Assembly (NCBI RefSeq): GCF_003075075.1
Contig: NZ_QCYM01000001.1
Span: 1-64,000, forward strand
Length of the DNA stretch: 64,000 bases
Direction: 5' to 3'
Source of the DNA: Labrenzia sp. 011
Lineage (GTDB): Bacteria; Pseudomonadota; Alphaproteobacteria; Rhizobiales; Stappiaceae
The notes under the pieces are model-generated. The model was not told where the DNA came from. It ran no database searches and was given only the letters and a program-made list of their open reading frames with translations. Position 1 is the first letter of the stretch, and each line of letters begins with the position of its first letter. The position numbers were made by a program, and so were the translations under genes. Shown one piece after another: positions 19,915 through 30,649 of the stretch.

Positions 19915-21750
19915 TTACAATCCGTAATACCATGGAGCGACCAGAGAGAAGGTCAACCATAAAATAAGGGCCAGCGGTGCGCCGGCACGCACGAAATCGA
20001 TGAATCTGTAGTGACCGGGGCCCATGACGATCAGGTTGGTCTGATAGCCGATGGGCGTGGCGAAGGAACTGTTGGCGGCGAAGATCAGGCAGACCACGAA
20101 GGCCTCCGGCTTCTGGCCGATCTGGTCGGCCAGATTGATGGCAATCGGCGTGAACAGCACCGCGGCCGCATTGTTCGACAGGAAATTGGTCAGCAGCATC
20201 ACGACGAAGAACAGCGCCGACAGCATGACCGGGGCCGAGGCACCGTGCAGCACGTAGACCATTGCCGAGGCAATGGCCGTCGAGCCACCGGTCACCTCCA
20301 GCGCCACCGCGCCCGCGAGCGAGGCGCCGACCAGCATGAAGATGCGGCTGTCGATGGCACGCAGGGCCTGACGGACGTTGAGGCAGCCCGACGCGATCAT
20401 CGCGAAGGTTCCCGCGACTGCAGTCGAGACGATCGGCACCCAGCCGCTGGCGGCCAGCAGGACCACGCAGGCAAAGATGATCAGTGCGTGCGGAGCGTAG
20501 CGCCGCCGGGGCAGTTCCGCCGTCGACCAGTCCAGCAGCAGTACGTCGCGGTTGCCGCGCAGGCGGCCGATTTCGTCTTCCTTGCCGGCCACCAGCAGCA
20601 CATCGCCGGCTTCCAGGCGGATATCGTTCATCGCCATGCGCGGCATGCGGCTGCGCCGCTGGATGCCCATGACCAGGCAGCCGGTATCGCTGTAGAAGCC
20701 CGATTGCGGCAGTGTCCGGCCCATCAGGCGCGAGGCGGGGGCGACCACCACTTCCGCCAGGCTGATGGAGCCGGGTGCCGCGGCCGAGGACTCACGACCG
20801 CCGGCGTTGCTGTCCGTTTCCGCTTCCATGAGCGGCTGGCGCCCGGCAAGGGCGTTGGCCAGCGCCGTACGGGTGGCGGCAACGATCACAGTGTCGCCCG
20901 GCGACAGCACCACATTCTCGAACGGCGGCAGGATCGGCTTCTGGCCCCTCTGGACGAGGCGCACGGTCATGTCCTTGAGTTTGGGAAACATGCCGGAGAC
21001 CGATTCCACCCCCACCAGCGGATGGCCGTAGGTGATCTCGATCTGCGCGATGAACTGCTTGCCGGAAGTGGCCTGAAACTCCTCGGCCATGGTCTTGCGG
21101 GTCTTGAGGAAGCGCGGCATGAGGAACAGGACGTAGAGTGCCCCGGTGCCCGCCACGATCAGGCCGATCGGCGTGAAGGAGAAGAACGTCAGCTTCAGGT
21201 CGGCGCTCTGGGCGGCATAATTGGCGACCAGAAGGTTGGTCGACGAGCCGATCAGGGTGGTCATGCCGCCCAGGATCGCGAGAAAGGACAGGGGCATCAG
21301 CACCCGGGCGGGAGATTGTCCGACAGTCGCCGCGACTGCGGTCAGGATCGGCAGGAACATCACCACCACGGGCGTATTGTTCAGGAAGGCGCTGAGCACC
21401 GCGACGGTGAGCAGAATGGGGATCGCCGCCCGGTGCGAGCGGCCGCGGGTCATCCGCACGATCGTTTTCGCCGGACCCTCCAGTGCATCTGTCTGGAACA
21501 GACCCTGACCGATGATCAGCAGGCAGATGACCGTGATCAGCGCCGGATTGGAAAAGCCGGCCAGAAAATCGCCGGCCACAACAGGCGTTCCGTCCGGCCT
21601 GGTGACGGGAATGACCGAAAAGATGACGATGAAGGCGGCAACCGATCCCAGCGCGATGGTTTCAATCGAATAGCGCTCAATGGCATAGAGAACGACAGTC
21701 GACGCGATCACCAAGAAGGTCAGCGCCATTGCAATATCAACTGATTCCAT
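19915..21750 (-). CDS. SLC13/DASS-family permease with two RCK_C domains
   Basis: A 611-residue inner-membrane transporter. Two inverted membrane halves carry the DASS sodium/carboxylate signatures (LNNTPVVVMFLPI and GSSTNLL in the first, FLSNNAAAVLFTPIAI and GYQTNLIVMGPG in the second). Between them, about residues 215-400, are two TrkA-C/RCK_C ligand-binding domains (SPGDTVIVAA; EAGDVLLVAG). The architecture is that of CitT/SAC1-like proteins, several of which transport sulfate or dicarboxylates; the substrate is not determined. It is divergent from tspO. Confidence 0.92.
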   Translation of the reverse strand: MESVDIAMALTFLVIASTVVLYAIERYSIETIALGSVAAFIVIFSVIPVTRPDGTPVVAGDFLAGFSNPALITVICLLIIGQGLFQTDALEGPAKTIVRMTRGRSHRAAIPILLTVAVLSAFLNNTPVVVMFLPILTAVAATVGQSPARVLMPLSFLAILGGMTTLIGSSTNLLVANYAAQSADLKLTFFSFTPIGLIVAGTGALYVLFLMPRFLKTRKTMAEEFQATSGKQFIAQIEITYGHPLVGVESVSGMFPKLKDMTVRLVQRGQKPILPPFENVVLSPGDTVIVAATRTALANALAGRQPLMEAETDSNAGGRESSAAAPGSISLAEVVVAPASRLMGRTLPQSGFYSDTGCLVMGIQRRSRMPRMAMNDIRLEAGDVLLVAGKEDEIGRLRGNRDVLLLDWSTAELPRRRYAPHALIIFACVVLLAASGWVPIVSTAVAGTFAMIASGCLNVRQALRAIDSRIFMLVGASLAGAVALEVTGGSTAIASAMVYVLHGASAPVMLSALFFVVMLLTNFLSNNAAAVLFTPIAINLADQIGQKPEAFVVCLIFAANSSFATPIGYQTNLIVMGPGHYRFIDFVRAGAPLALILWLTFSLVAPWYYGL

Positions 21751-21979
21751 TCACCTGCCCAAGGACATCATCGCCGAAGCTGACGAGTGCGTACTTTAAA
21801 GCAGGCGGCCTCGATATTGAAAGAGGCAAGTCACCAGAATGTCGTAGATACTAAGGGGAAAGGTCCGAGCGCCGCACAAGGCGGCGACCGGACGGTGGGG
21901 GAGCCGGGAAGGCCGGCCGGTTGACGGACACTCGTTGTGCGCCATGTCATGCGGACCGGGCGAAAATGTCCCGCCGGAG

Positions 21980-22004
21980 GGAACCTGCCGGCCAGGAGCG
22001 CGTT
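21980..22004 (+). promoter_or_regulatory. Predicted EcfG (general stress) promoter of tspO
   Basis: GGAAC at 21980-21984 and CGTT at 22001-22004 are separated by exactly 16 nt, an exact match to the alphaproteobacterial sigma-EcfG consensus. Transcription would start about 6-9 nt downstream, at or just before the tspO ATG at 22014, giving a nearly leaderless mRNA. This is a prediction from sequence only. Confidence 0.6.
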
Positions 22005-22013
22005 GATAAGATC

Positions 22014-22496
22014 ATGAAGACATCGGAACCACTGCAACCGGCCCGCCGCCCGCTGCTGACTCTCGGGCTGTTCATTGTCGGCGTTGTCGGCATCGGGATC
22101 CTGATCGGAACCCTGTCCGCGCCCGGACCCTGGTACGAGGCGTTGCGCAAGCCGCCCTTCAATCCGCCAAATTGGATCTTTGCACCGGTCTGGACAGTCA
22201 TCTACGTCCTGATCGCCATTGCCGGCTGGCGAATCTACCGTTTCGCGCCAGGCAGTCTGTTGATGGGCGTGTGGGGCGTACAGATGCTTTTCAACTGGGC
22301 GTGGACACCGGTGTTCTTCTCGCTCCAGCAGATCTGGGCGGCATTTGCGGTCATTGTCCTGCTGTTCGCGCTGGTTCTCATTTTCATCATCCGCGCCTGG
22401 AACGCCGACCGCATGGCTGCGCTGCTGTTCCTGCCCTACGCGGCCTGGGTCGCTTTCGCCGGACTCCTGAACCTCTCGATTGCCGTTTTGAACTGA
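22014..22496 (+). CDS. tspO: TspO/MBR family tryptophan-rich sensory protein
   Basis: A 160-residue five-helix outer-membrane protein that binds porphyrins and tetrapyrroles and tunes stress or photosynthesis genes in Rhodobacter. It has the tryptophan-rich family core: PWYEALRKPPFNPPNWIFAPVWTVIY, then FNWAWTPVFF and LPYAAWVAFAGLLN. The start at 22014 gives family length. There is no Shine-Dalgarno at normal spacing, which fits the EcfG promoter that ends 9 nt upstream. An in-frame ATG at 21966 would put that promoter inside the coding region. Confidence 0.94.
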   Translation: MKTSEPLQPARRPLLTLGLFIVGVVGIGILIGTLSAPGPWYEALRKPPFNPPNWIFAPVWTVIYVLIAIAGWRIYRFAPGSLLMGVWGVQMLFNWAWTPVFFSLQQIWAAFAVIVLLFALVLIFIIRAWNADRMAALLFLPYAAWVAFAGLLNLSIAVLN

Positions 22497-22862
22497 TCGG
22501 GCATCAGGGGGGTGACCTCTTAAATGAAGATGAAATGGTTTGAGGCGACCTGGTCTTCATCAAGGAGGGAAGGCGCAGGAAATGGCTTCACTCCGTGTCG
22601 TCAGCGTGCTTGACCGGGCAGGAAGCCCACTCCGCGCACGTTTCCTGACGGGCTGTATTCCTGTCGAATTAACAATCATTGCTGGAATGTTCTTGAACGG
22701 GACCAATTTCCGGAACGCCATGCGATTTCAGGTGCGTCTGTCCGCAGGTCGGTTTTTCTCCTACGCAAAGTTCTCCGGACCCCGGAGAAATTGACAAGAA
22801 TCAAGGCCGAACCTCATTTGAGTTATTATATTCAAACATATGAATATAATTCGGAGGCTGAA
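22497..22862 (+). other. Intergenic region between tspO and the YeeE/YedE operon
   Basis: 366 nt with no gene I can support. An open frame of about 70 codons (22582-22794) lacks recognisable features. The last 72 nt are clearly regulatory: a TTGACA at 22791-22796, a 26-bp palindrome at 22825-22850 and a Shine-Dalgarno at 22853-22857. Confidence 0.6.
22825..22850 (+). promoter_or_regulatory. SqrR/BigR-like operator palindrome
   Basis: Perfect 10-bp arms ATTATATTCA and TGAATATAAT around the 6-nt spacer AACATA. The core reads ATTC-N8-GAAT, the pattern described for the persulfide-sensing ArsR-family repressors SqrR and BigR. The right arm ends in TATAAT, a possible -10 hexamer, so a bound repressor would block the promoter. 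It lies 12 nt before the first transporter ATG. Confidence 0.78.
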
Positions 22863-23414
22863 ATGACGCTCGACTGGAAAATTGGAGGGCTGGCTCTGGG
22901 GCTGGTCTTTTTCGCGGCGGTTCTGCTGGTCAAACCCATCGGGGTCTCGACTCAGTTCGTGATCCTCGACGGAGTGCTGTGGGACGCGGTCAATCCGGCG
23001 GCGGTGACGCAGACGGAAGACGGCTATACGTCAACGAACGCCTATCTTGCCAAATCCGGCGGCAAATACGCCAAGGCGGTCGCCGAACCCCTGAATTACA
23101 GTTTCGTCTTCGTTCTGGCCATGTTGCTCGGCGGTGCCGCTTCGGCCTGGCTGCGCGGTGGTGTCGGCGCCGAAGAGCGACGCGTGCCCGAACTCTGGCG
23201 CGCGAATTTCGGTGACAGTCCGATCAAGCGCTATGCGGCGGCCTTTGTCGGCGGCTTCATTGTTCTGTACGGCGCGCGGCTGGCGGGCGGCTGCACCTCC
23301 GGGCACATGATGTCCGGCATGATGCAGACGGCGGTATCCGGGTACCTGTTTGCTGCCGGCGCATTCGCTGCGGGTGTGCCGACGGCCCTGTTTCTCTATC
23401 GCCAGGAGGCCTGA
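22863..23414 (+). CDS. YeeE/YedE family sulfur-compound transporter, half A
   Basis: A 183-residue membrane protein, the N-terminal half-size member of a YeeE/YedE (PmpA/PmpB-like) pair for thiosulfate or another sulfur compound. About four membrane helices; the conserved cysteine lies in GARLAGGCTSGHMMSG (about residue 145). The start is fixed by GGAGG 5 nt upstream; a longer frame would read through the operator. The partner begins 3 nt after the stop. The palindrome immediately upstream suggests control by sulfide or persulfide. Confidence 0.9.
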   Translation: MTLDWKIGGLALGLVFFAAVLLVKPIGVSTQFVILDGVLWDAVNPAAVTQTEDGYTSTNAYLAKSGGKYAKAVAEPLNYSFVFVLAMLLGGAASAWLRGGVGAEERRVPELWRANFGDSPIKRYAAAFVGGFIVLYGARLAGGCTSGHMMSGMMQTAVSGYLFAAGAFAAGVPTALFLYRQEA

Positions 23415-23417
23415 ACC

Positions 23418-24002
23418 ATGGAAATCTTTCTTGCTCTCCTCATCGGCGGCGCCTTTGGCGCGGTGCTGGACCGCGTCGGGGCCTCCAACCCGAATATGAT
23501 CGGGCGCATGCTGAACCTTACCGACCTGAGGCTGATGAAAGCCATCCTGCTGGCCATCGGCACCGGAGCGGTCCTGATGTTCGCCGGGCAGATGCTGGGC
23601 ATTGTCGATGTGGGCCACATGTCGGTGAAAACGGCCTATCTGGGCGTCTTCGTGGGCGGTCTTCTGCTGGGTGTCGGCTGGGCGCTCGCCGGTTACTGCC
23701 CGGGCACCGGGGTCGTCGCAGCCGGTGCGGGCCGCCGGGACGCATTTGCCTTCATCGCGGGCGGTCTTCTGGGCGCGGCTGCCTACATGACAACCTATCC
23801 GGCCGTCAAGGCCACGGGTCTTCTGGACGCGATCCTTGGCGGAAACGCGACGCTGGGAATGATCCAGGGCACGGAGTATCCGGGACTGACCGGATTGCCC
23901 GGCGACATTCTCGGCATCGTTCTGGGGCTGGTCTTCGTTGCCGTGGCCTTCGTTCTGCCGGAGCGGATCATCCGCAAGGACACGCGTCTTCCCGCGGAAT
24001 GA
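23418..24002 (+). CDS. YeeE/YedE family sulfur-compound transporter, half B
   Basis: A 194-residue partner of the preceding gene, also all-helical, with the matching cysteine motif GWALAGYCPGTGVVAAG (about residues 90-106). In YeeE/YedE proteins these glycine-cysteine segments line the thiosulfate path. Two half-size genes in tandem replace the single long protein of Enterobacteria. Spacing of 3 nt and a Shine-Dalgarno (AGGAGG at the end of half A) indicate one transcript. In several proteobacteria such pairs neighbour bigR and a sulfur dioxygenase; neither is here. Confidence 0.9.
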   Translation: MEIFLALLIGGAFGAVLDRVGASNPNMIGRMLNLTDLRLMKAILLAIGTGAVLMFAGQMLGIVDVGHMSVKTAYLGVFVGGLLLGVGWALAGYCPGTGVVAAGAGRRDAFAFIAGGLLGAAAYMTTYPAVKATGLLDAILGGNATLGMIQGTEYPGLTGLPGDILGIVLGLVFVAVAFVLPERIIRKDTRLPAE

Positions 24003-24137
24003 TCTTCCTGATCTGCCAGCCGCGACTGAGACGTGCGTCCGGTTCTCCGCGCCGGTTTCGAGCGCGGAGCCGCTGTTGCAGCTGGTGAAGGTGGCGAATG
24101 ACTGCGGCAAAGCGGTGCCGCAGCTTCGGTCCCGTGA

Positions 24138-24911
24138 TCAGGTTCCGTGTGCCGGGGCCTCGTCACGGCGCATGGTCAGGACATCGACGCCATTGTCCGT
24201 GACGGCAACCGTATGCTCGAACTGCGCGGAGAGTTTCCGGTCATTTGTGACCACCGTCCAGCCGTCGTCCCCGGTCGAGATCTTGCGGGTGCCCTGGTTG
24301 ACCATGGGCTCGATGGTGAAGACCATGCCCTTGCACAGCTTCAAGCCCGTTCCAGGCCGCCCGTAATTGAGCACCTGCGGTTCCTCGTGCATCTCGCGGC
24401 CGATGCCGTGCCCGCAATATTCGCGCACGACCGAACAGCCGTTCCTCTTGGCATGCCGTTCGATTGCGAAACCGATGTCTCCCAGATGTGCTCCGGGCCG
24501 CACCTGCTTGATGCCCTTCCACATGGCCTGCTGTGCAACCCGCACCAGGCGCCGTGCGGCAGGTGGCGGATTGCCGACCAGATAGGTCTTGCTCGAATCC
24601 GCAATGAAGCCGTTCTTTTCGAGAGTGATGTCGAGATTGATGATATCGCCGTCACGGATAAACTCGTGCGGATCGGGAACGCCGTGGCAGACGACATGAT
24701 TGATCGAGCAGTTCAGGGCATATTCGAAGCCGTATTGCCCCTTGCTCGCCGGGCGGGCGTCCAGATCCACGGTGATGAAGCGGTCGACCAGATCGTTGAC
24801 CTGCAATGTCGACATGCCGACAAGGTCCGTCCCATCGAGCATTTCGAAGACGGACGCCAGCAATCGGCCTGAAACGCGCATGAGTGCCAGGTCGTCGGGT
24901 GTCTTGACCAT
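24138..24911 (-). CDS. map: Methionine aminopeptidase, type I
   Basis: A 257-residue metalloprotease removing initiator Met. All five metal ligands are present: Asp94 (INLDITLEKNG), Asp105 (DSSKTYLVG), His168 (GHGIGREMHEEP), Glu201 (FTIEPMVN) and Glu232 (AQFEHTVAV). The ATG at 24911 lies one base after the TGA of the ParD-like gene, so translation is coupled. It lacks the N-terminal zinc-finger extension. Given its partner, this may be a second, accessory MetAP; the housekeeping copy would lie elsewhere. Confidence 0.94.
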   Translation of the reverse strand: MVKTPDDLALMRVSGRLLASVFEMLDGTDLVGMSTLQVNDLVDRFITVDLDARPASKGQYGFEYALNCSINHVVCHGVPDPHEFIRDGDIINLDITLEKNGFIADSSKTYLVGNPPPAARRLVRVAQQAMWKGIKQVRPGAHLGDIGFAIERHAKRNGCSVVREYCGHGIGREMHEEPQVLNYGRPGTGLKLCKGMVFTIEPMVNQGTRKISTGDDGWTVVTNDRKLSAQFEHTVAVTDNGVDVLTMRRDEAPAHGT

Positions 24912-24912
24912 C

Positions 24913-25119
24913 TCAGGCGACCGCCAGATCCGCATGCGGCTCCTGGGCCGCCTCCAGCTGCATCTTCACGATGTCGTTGAAAGACAGGGTCGGATTGGTT
25001 TCGGCCAGCATGCCGATTTTCATCCAGAACTCGGCCTGCGCGTTGATGGACCGGCACATGACCGTACTGGCCCTGCGGGCTTCCTCATGCAACTCGTCTG
25101 CGATCTTTACGATGCCCAT
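24913..25119 (-). CDS. ParD-like protein (ribbon-helix-helix antitoxin-like)
   Basis: A 68-residue protein of the ParD-like family (MGIVKIADELHEEARRASTVMCRSINAQAEFWMKIG). The first strand and following helices fit a ribbon-helix-helix DNA-binding fold. No ParE-type toxin is adjacent. The downstream gene, one base away, is methionine aminopeptidase, a pairing I recall from other proteobacteria. An inverted-repeat array 22-51 nt upstream of its start is a good candidate for autoregulation. Confidence 0.85.
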   Translation of the reverse strand: MGIVKIADELHEEARRASTVMCRSINAQAEFWMKIGMLAETNPTLSFNDIVKMQLEAAQEPHADLAVA

Positions 25120-25140
25120 GGATGTCTCTTTCTGCTGATC

Positions 25141-25170
25141 TATATACGAAATGTATATGGTTCATATACA
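25141..25170 (-). promoter_or_regulatory. Operator array upstream of the ParD-like/map operon
   Basis: Perfect 8-bp inverted repeat TGTATATG-gtt-CATATACA at 25152-25170, with a further half-site TATATAC at 25141-25147 pairing 6 of 7 with 25153-25159. Three evenly placed half-sites 22-51 nt before the gene start are what ribbon-helix-helix autorepressors bind. Confidence 0.65.
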
Positions 25171-25280
25171 GATCAGTCAATCGGATGCGATCGATGTGTC
25201 CCGCATGAACGGCTCACCCGGGTCCTATCCTCATTCCATGATCCGGCGCGTGATCCTGATGCCATTCCAGAGGGAGGGGC

Positions 25281-25787
25281 CTACCCGCGCTGCGCCACAT
25301 GCTCCCGGTAATAGGCCGAATTGATCACCACCACGCCCAGCACCATGTCGTGCAGCAGGCGCTTGCGGTCGGAGAACAGGGAGACCAGCAGGACAAACGG
25401 GGTCAGCAGGGAGATGGAGAACCAGAAGAGAATGGCGTGGACCGCCGCAAGCAGCGGATAGGGCCGGGCACCGTACCACAGGCGCATCTCCAGACCCATG
25501 GCGCGCATGCCCGGTGTCGCGGACTGCGGACCACCGAGGGTGAAGGCCACATAGAGCAGTGCGACGGCGGTCGGCAGGATGGCATAGAGCAGGAAGCCGA
25601 GGCCGAGGGTGAACACACCGAGCACGAATACCAGCACACCGGCGGCGAGGGTCAGGAGCGCGATCACGATCACGTCGATGAAGAACGCGAAGATCCGCCG
25701 GCTGCGTACGCCGGAAAACAGCTCCGGATGGCGGGCCGCTTCGAAGACGTCCTTGCGGACGTGATCCGATGAAGTTTCGACTGACAT
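25281..25787 (-). CDS. RDD family membrane protein
   Basis: A 168-residue protein with the RDD signature: Arg-rich start of helix 1 (SGVRSRRIFAFFIDVIVIALL), a central GGPQSATPGMRAMGLEM segment, and the Asp-containing last helix region FSDRKRLLHDMVLGVVVI. Three to four membrane helices. RDD proteins include Na+/H+ antiporters, but most are uncharacterised. It is a single gene, 161 nt from the ParD-like operon and 82 nt from the threonine dehydratase. Confidence 0.9.
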   Translation of the reverse strand: MSVETSSDHVRKDVFEAARHPELFSGVRSRRIFAFFIDVIVIALLTLAAGVLVFVLGVFTLGLGFLLYAILPTAVALLYVAFTLGGPQSATPGMRAMGLEMRLWYGARPYPLLAAVHAILFWFSISLLTPFVLLVSLFSDRKRLLHDMVLGVVVINSAYYREHVAQRG

Positions 25788-25869
25788 GATCCGGCTCCCG
25801 GTTTGTGGTCAGGTGAATGTGGGGCGCTTTACCGGGATTCGCAAATTTCCGGCACTCTTGCGGGTTCCG

Positions 25870-28394
<2,525 letters not shown>

Positions 28395-28400
28395 CTATCC

Positions 28401-29540
28401 GTGGACTTTTCTCTGAATGAAGATCAGCGCGCCTTTCAGGACATGGCGGCAAGCTTTACCCGCGACGAACTGGCGCCCTTTGCCGGTCAGTGGGACGAGG
28501 ACAGCCATTTTCCGGTGCCGACCCTGCGCAAGGCCGCCGAACTCGGCTTTGCCGGCATCTATGTGCGCGAGGACGTTGGCGGTTCGGGCCTGACCCGCCT
28601 GGACGCGGCGCTGATCTTCGAGGAACTCTCCAGGGGTTGCACCTCGACGGCCGCCTATCTGTCCATCCACAACATGGTTTCCTGGATCATCGACACCTAC
28701 GGGTCGCAGGAGCTGCGCGAAAGATATCTGGGCCGGCTGTGCACCATGGACCTGCTGACCAGCTATTGCCTGACCGAACCCGGATCCGGGTCCGATGCGG
28801 CCAGCCTGCGCACCAGCGCCCGCGACGATGGCGACCATTATGTCCTGAACGGCTCCAAGGCCTTTATCTCCGGCGGTGGTGTCAGTGATCTTTATGCGGT
28901 GATGGCCCGTACCGGCGGGGAGGGGCCGTCGGGCATCTCCTGCCTGCTGGTGGAAAAGGGCACGCCGGGCCTCAGCTTCGGCGCCAATGAAATCAAGCTT
29001 GGCTGGAAGAGCCAGCCCACCGCGCAGGTGAATTTTTCCGATTGCCGGGTCCCCAAGGCCAATCTCGTCGGTGACGAAGGGCAGGGCTTCCGGATCGCCA
29101 TGGCGGCGCTCGACGGTGGCCGGCTCAACATCGGCGCGTGCTCCCTGGGGGCCGCGCAGGCCTGTCTGGATCATGCCATCGCCTATGTGAAGGAACGCAA
29201 GCAGTTCGGCAAGCCGATTGCCGAGTTCCAGGGTCTGCAGTTCCGCCTTGCGGATATGGCCACCGAACTGGAGGCGGCCCGCCTGCTGCTGCACAAGGCC
29301 GCGCAGGCAGTGGAGGGCAAGGCGCCGAATGCCACCGGCCTTGCAGCCATGGCCAAGCGGCTTGCCACGGACACCGGCTTCAAGGTGGTCAACGACGCAC
29401 TGCAGCTTCATGGCGGGTATGGCTATCTGCGCGATTATCCGATCGAACGCTTCTTCCGGGATGTCCGGGTGCACCAGATCCTTGAGGGCACCAACGAGAT
29501 CATGCGGCTGATCATCGCCCGGCAGCTTCTGAAAGACTGA
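28401..29540 (+). CDS. Acyl-CoA dehydrogenase, isobutyryl-CoA dehydrogenase type
   Basis: A 379-residue flavoenzyme, probably oxidising isobutyryl-CoA in valine breakdown. The start is GTG with GGGAGGA 6 nt upstream; the protein begins VDFSLNEDQRAFQDMA. Catalytic Glu362 lies in ILEGTNEIMR. YCLTEPGSGSDAASLRT and the C-terminal GGYGYLRDYPIERFFRD are family motifs. The next genes encode 3-hydroxyisobutyryl-CoA hydrolase and 3-hydroxyisobutyrate dehydrogenase, which support this substrate over short straight-chain acyl-CoAs. Confidence 0.9.
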   Translation: MDFSLNEDQRAFQDMAASFTRDELAPFAGQWDEDSHFPVPTLRKAAELGFAGIYVREDVGGSGLTRLDAALIFEELSRGCTSTAAYLSIHNMVSWIIDTYGSQELRERYLGRLCTMDLLTSYCLTEPGSGSDAASLRTSARDDGDHYVLNGSKAFISGGGVSDLYAVMARTGGEGPSGISCLLVEKGTPGLSFGANEIKLGWKSQPTAQVNFSDCRVPKANLVGDEGQGFRIAMAALDGGRLNIGACSLGAAQACLDHAIAYVKERKQFGKPIAEFQGLQFRLADMATELEAARLLLHKAAQAVEGKAPNATGLAAMAKRLATDTGFKVVNDALQLHGGYGYLRDYPIERFFRDVRVHQILEGTNEIMRLIIARQLLKD

Positions 29541-29596
29541 GTGAAGCGGTTCCCCTTACTCCTTGAAACGACTCCACAATCCCGTGAGGCGCCTAA

Positions 29597-30631
29597 GTGA
29601 CCGACGATATCCTGTTTGAAAAACGCGGCCTGGCCGGATTTGTCACCCTGAACCGCCCGAAGGCGCTCAACGCGCTCAATCACGCCATGGTCACGGCGCT
29701 GGCCTCCCAGCTCGAGCGCTGGGCGCAGGACCCTGGGATTGCCCATGTGGTCATCACGGGCGCGGGCGAGAAGGCCTTTTGCGCCGGTGGGGACATCCGC
29801 AGCATCTATGATGCGCGCCAGGCAGGGCAGCTGGACGGGCTCAGCGCTTTCTTCCGCGACGAATATATTCTCAACGCACGGATCAAGGCCTTTCCGAAGC
29901 CGTATATTGCCCTGATCGACGGCATCGTCATGGGCGGTGGAGTGGGCGTGTCGGTGCATGGCAGCCACCGCATCGGCACACGGAAGACCCTTTTCGCCAT
30001 GCCGGAAACGGGTATCGGCTTCTTTCCCGACGTGGGCGGCACATGGTTCCTGCCGCGCATGCCCGGGAGGACGGGGGTCTATTGTGCCCTGAGCGCCGGC
30101 CGCATGAAGCAGGGGGATGCGCTGGCCACCGGTGTGCTGACCCATGCGATCGAGGAGTCTTCCCTGCCGGATCTGGAACGGGCGCTCGAGACCGCCGGGG
30201 ATATCGACGCGGCCCTGGCGCCCCATCTTGTCACGCCGGAAAAGGGACCGGTCAGTGAGAACGCAGAGCTGATCGAGCAGGCGTTTTCAGCCGGGTCCGT
30301 GGAAGAGATTCTCGACCGTCTGGAAGCCGCTCCGGACAGTTTTACCCAAAAGACCGCGGAAGCGATCCGGCAGAAGTCGCCCACCAGCGTGCTGATCGCC
30401 TTCGAACAGATGAGGCGCGGCGCGACGCTTTCCTTCGAGGACTGCATGCGGCTCGAATATCGCATCCTGTGCCGCATTCTCCGGGGCACGGACTTTTTCG
30501 AAGGCATCCGTGCGGTGCTGGTCGACAAGGATCAGACTCCGAAATGGACACCTTCCCACTTCAGTCAGGTGGACAGGGCGGATCTGGCGTCGTATTTCGA
30601 GGAACCGTCTGATGGAGATCTTCCACTTTAA
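29597..30631 (+). CDS. 3-hydroxyisobutyryl-CoA hydrolase (enoyl-CoA hydratase/isomerase family)
   Basis: A 344-residue crotonase-fold enzyme. The CoA-binding CAGGDIRSIYD, oxyanion MGGGVGVSVHG and catalytic pair Glu137/Asp145 (MPETGIGFFPDVGG) match HIBCH rather than simple hydratases, as does the C-terminal extension (KDQTPKWTP). Start is GTG at 29597 with GTGAGG upstream; no ATG fits. It follows the acyl-CoA dehydrogenase by 56 nt. The enoyl-CoA hydratase that should act between the two is not in the window. Confidence 0.9.
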   Translation: MTDDILFEKRGLAGFVTLNRPKALNALNHAMVTALASQLERWAQDPGIAHVVITGAGEKAFCAGGDIRSIYDARQAGQLDGLSAFFRDEYILNARIKAFPKPYIALIDGIVMGGGVGVSVHGSHRIGTRKTLFAMPETGIGFFPDVGGTWFLPRMPGRTGVYCALSAGRMKQGDALATGVLTHAIEESSLPDLERALETAGDIDAALAPHLVTPEKGPVSENAELIEQAFSAGSVEEILDRLEAAPDSFTQKTAEAIRQKSPTSVLIAFEQMRRGATLSFEDCMRLEYRILCRILRGTDFFEGIRAVLVDKDQTPKWTPSHFSQVDRADLASYFEEPSDGDLPL

Positions 30632-30649
30632 TCCGGGACCGGACCGCCG

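Noticed and set aside
20011..21744. 577-codon open frame opposite the SLC13 transporter
   Set aside because: Very rich in Gln, Arg, His, Asp and Gly with no domain; typical antisense of hydrophobic codons.
22582..22794. 70-codon open frame before the YeeE/YedE operon
   Set aside because: No family features, doubtful ribosome site, and it overlaps the likely promoter.
24913..25119. Classical ParDE toxin-antitoxin system
   Set aside because: No ParE-like toxin frame on either side; the partner gene is methionine aminopeptidase.
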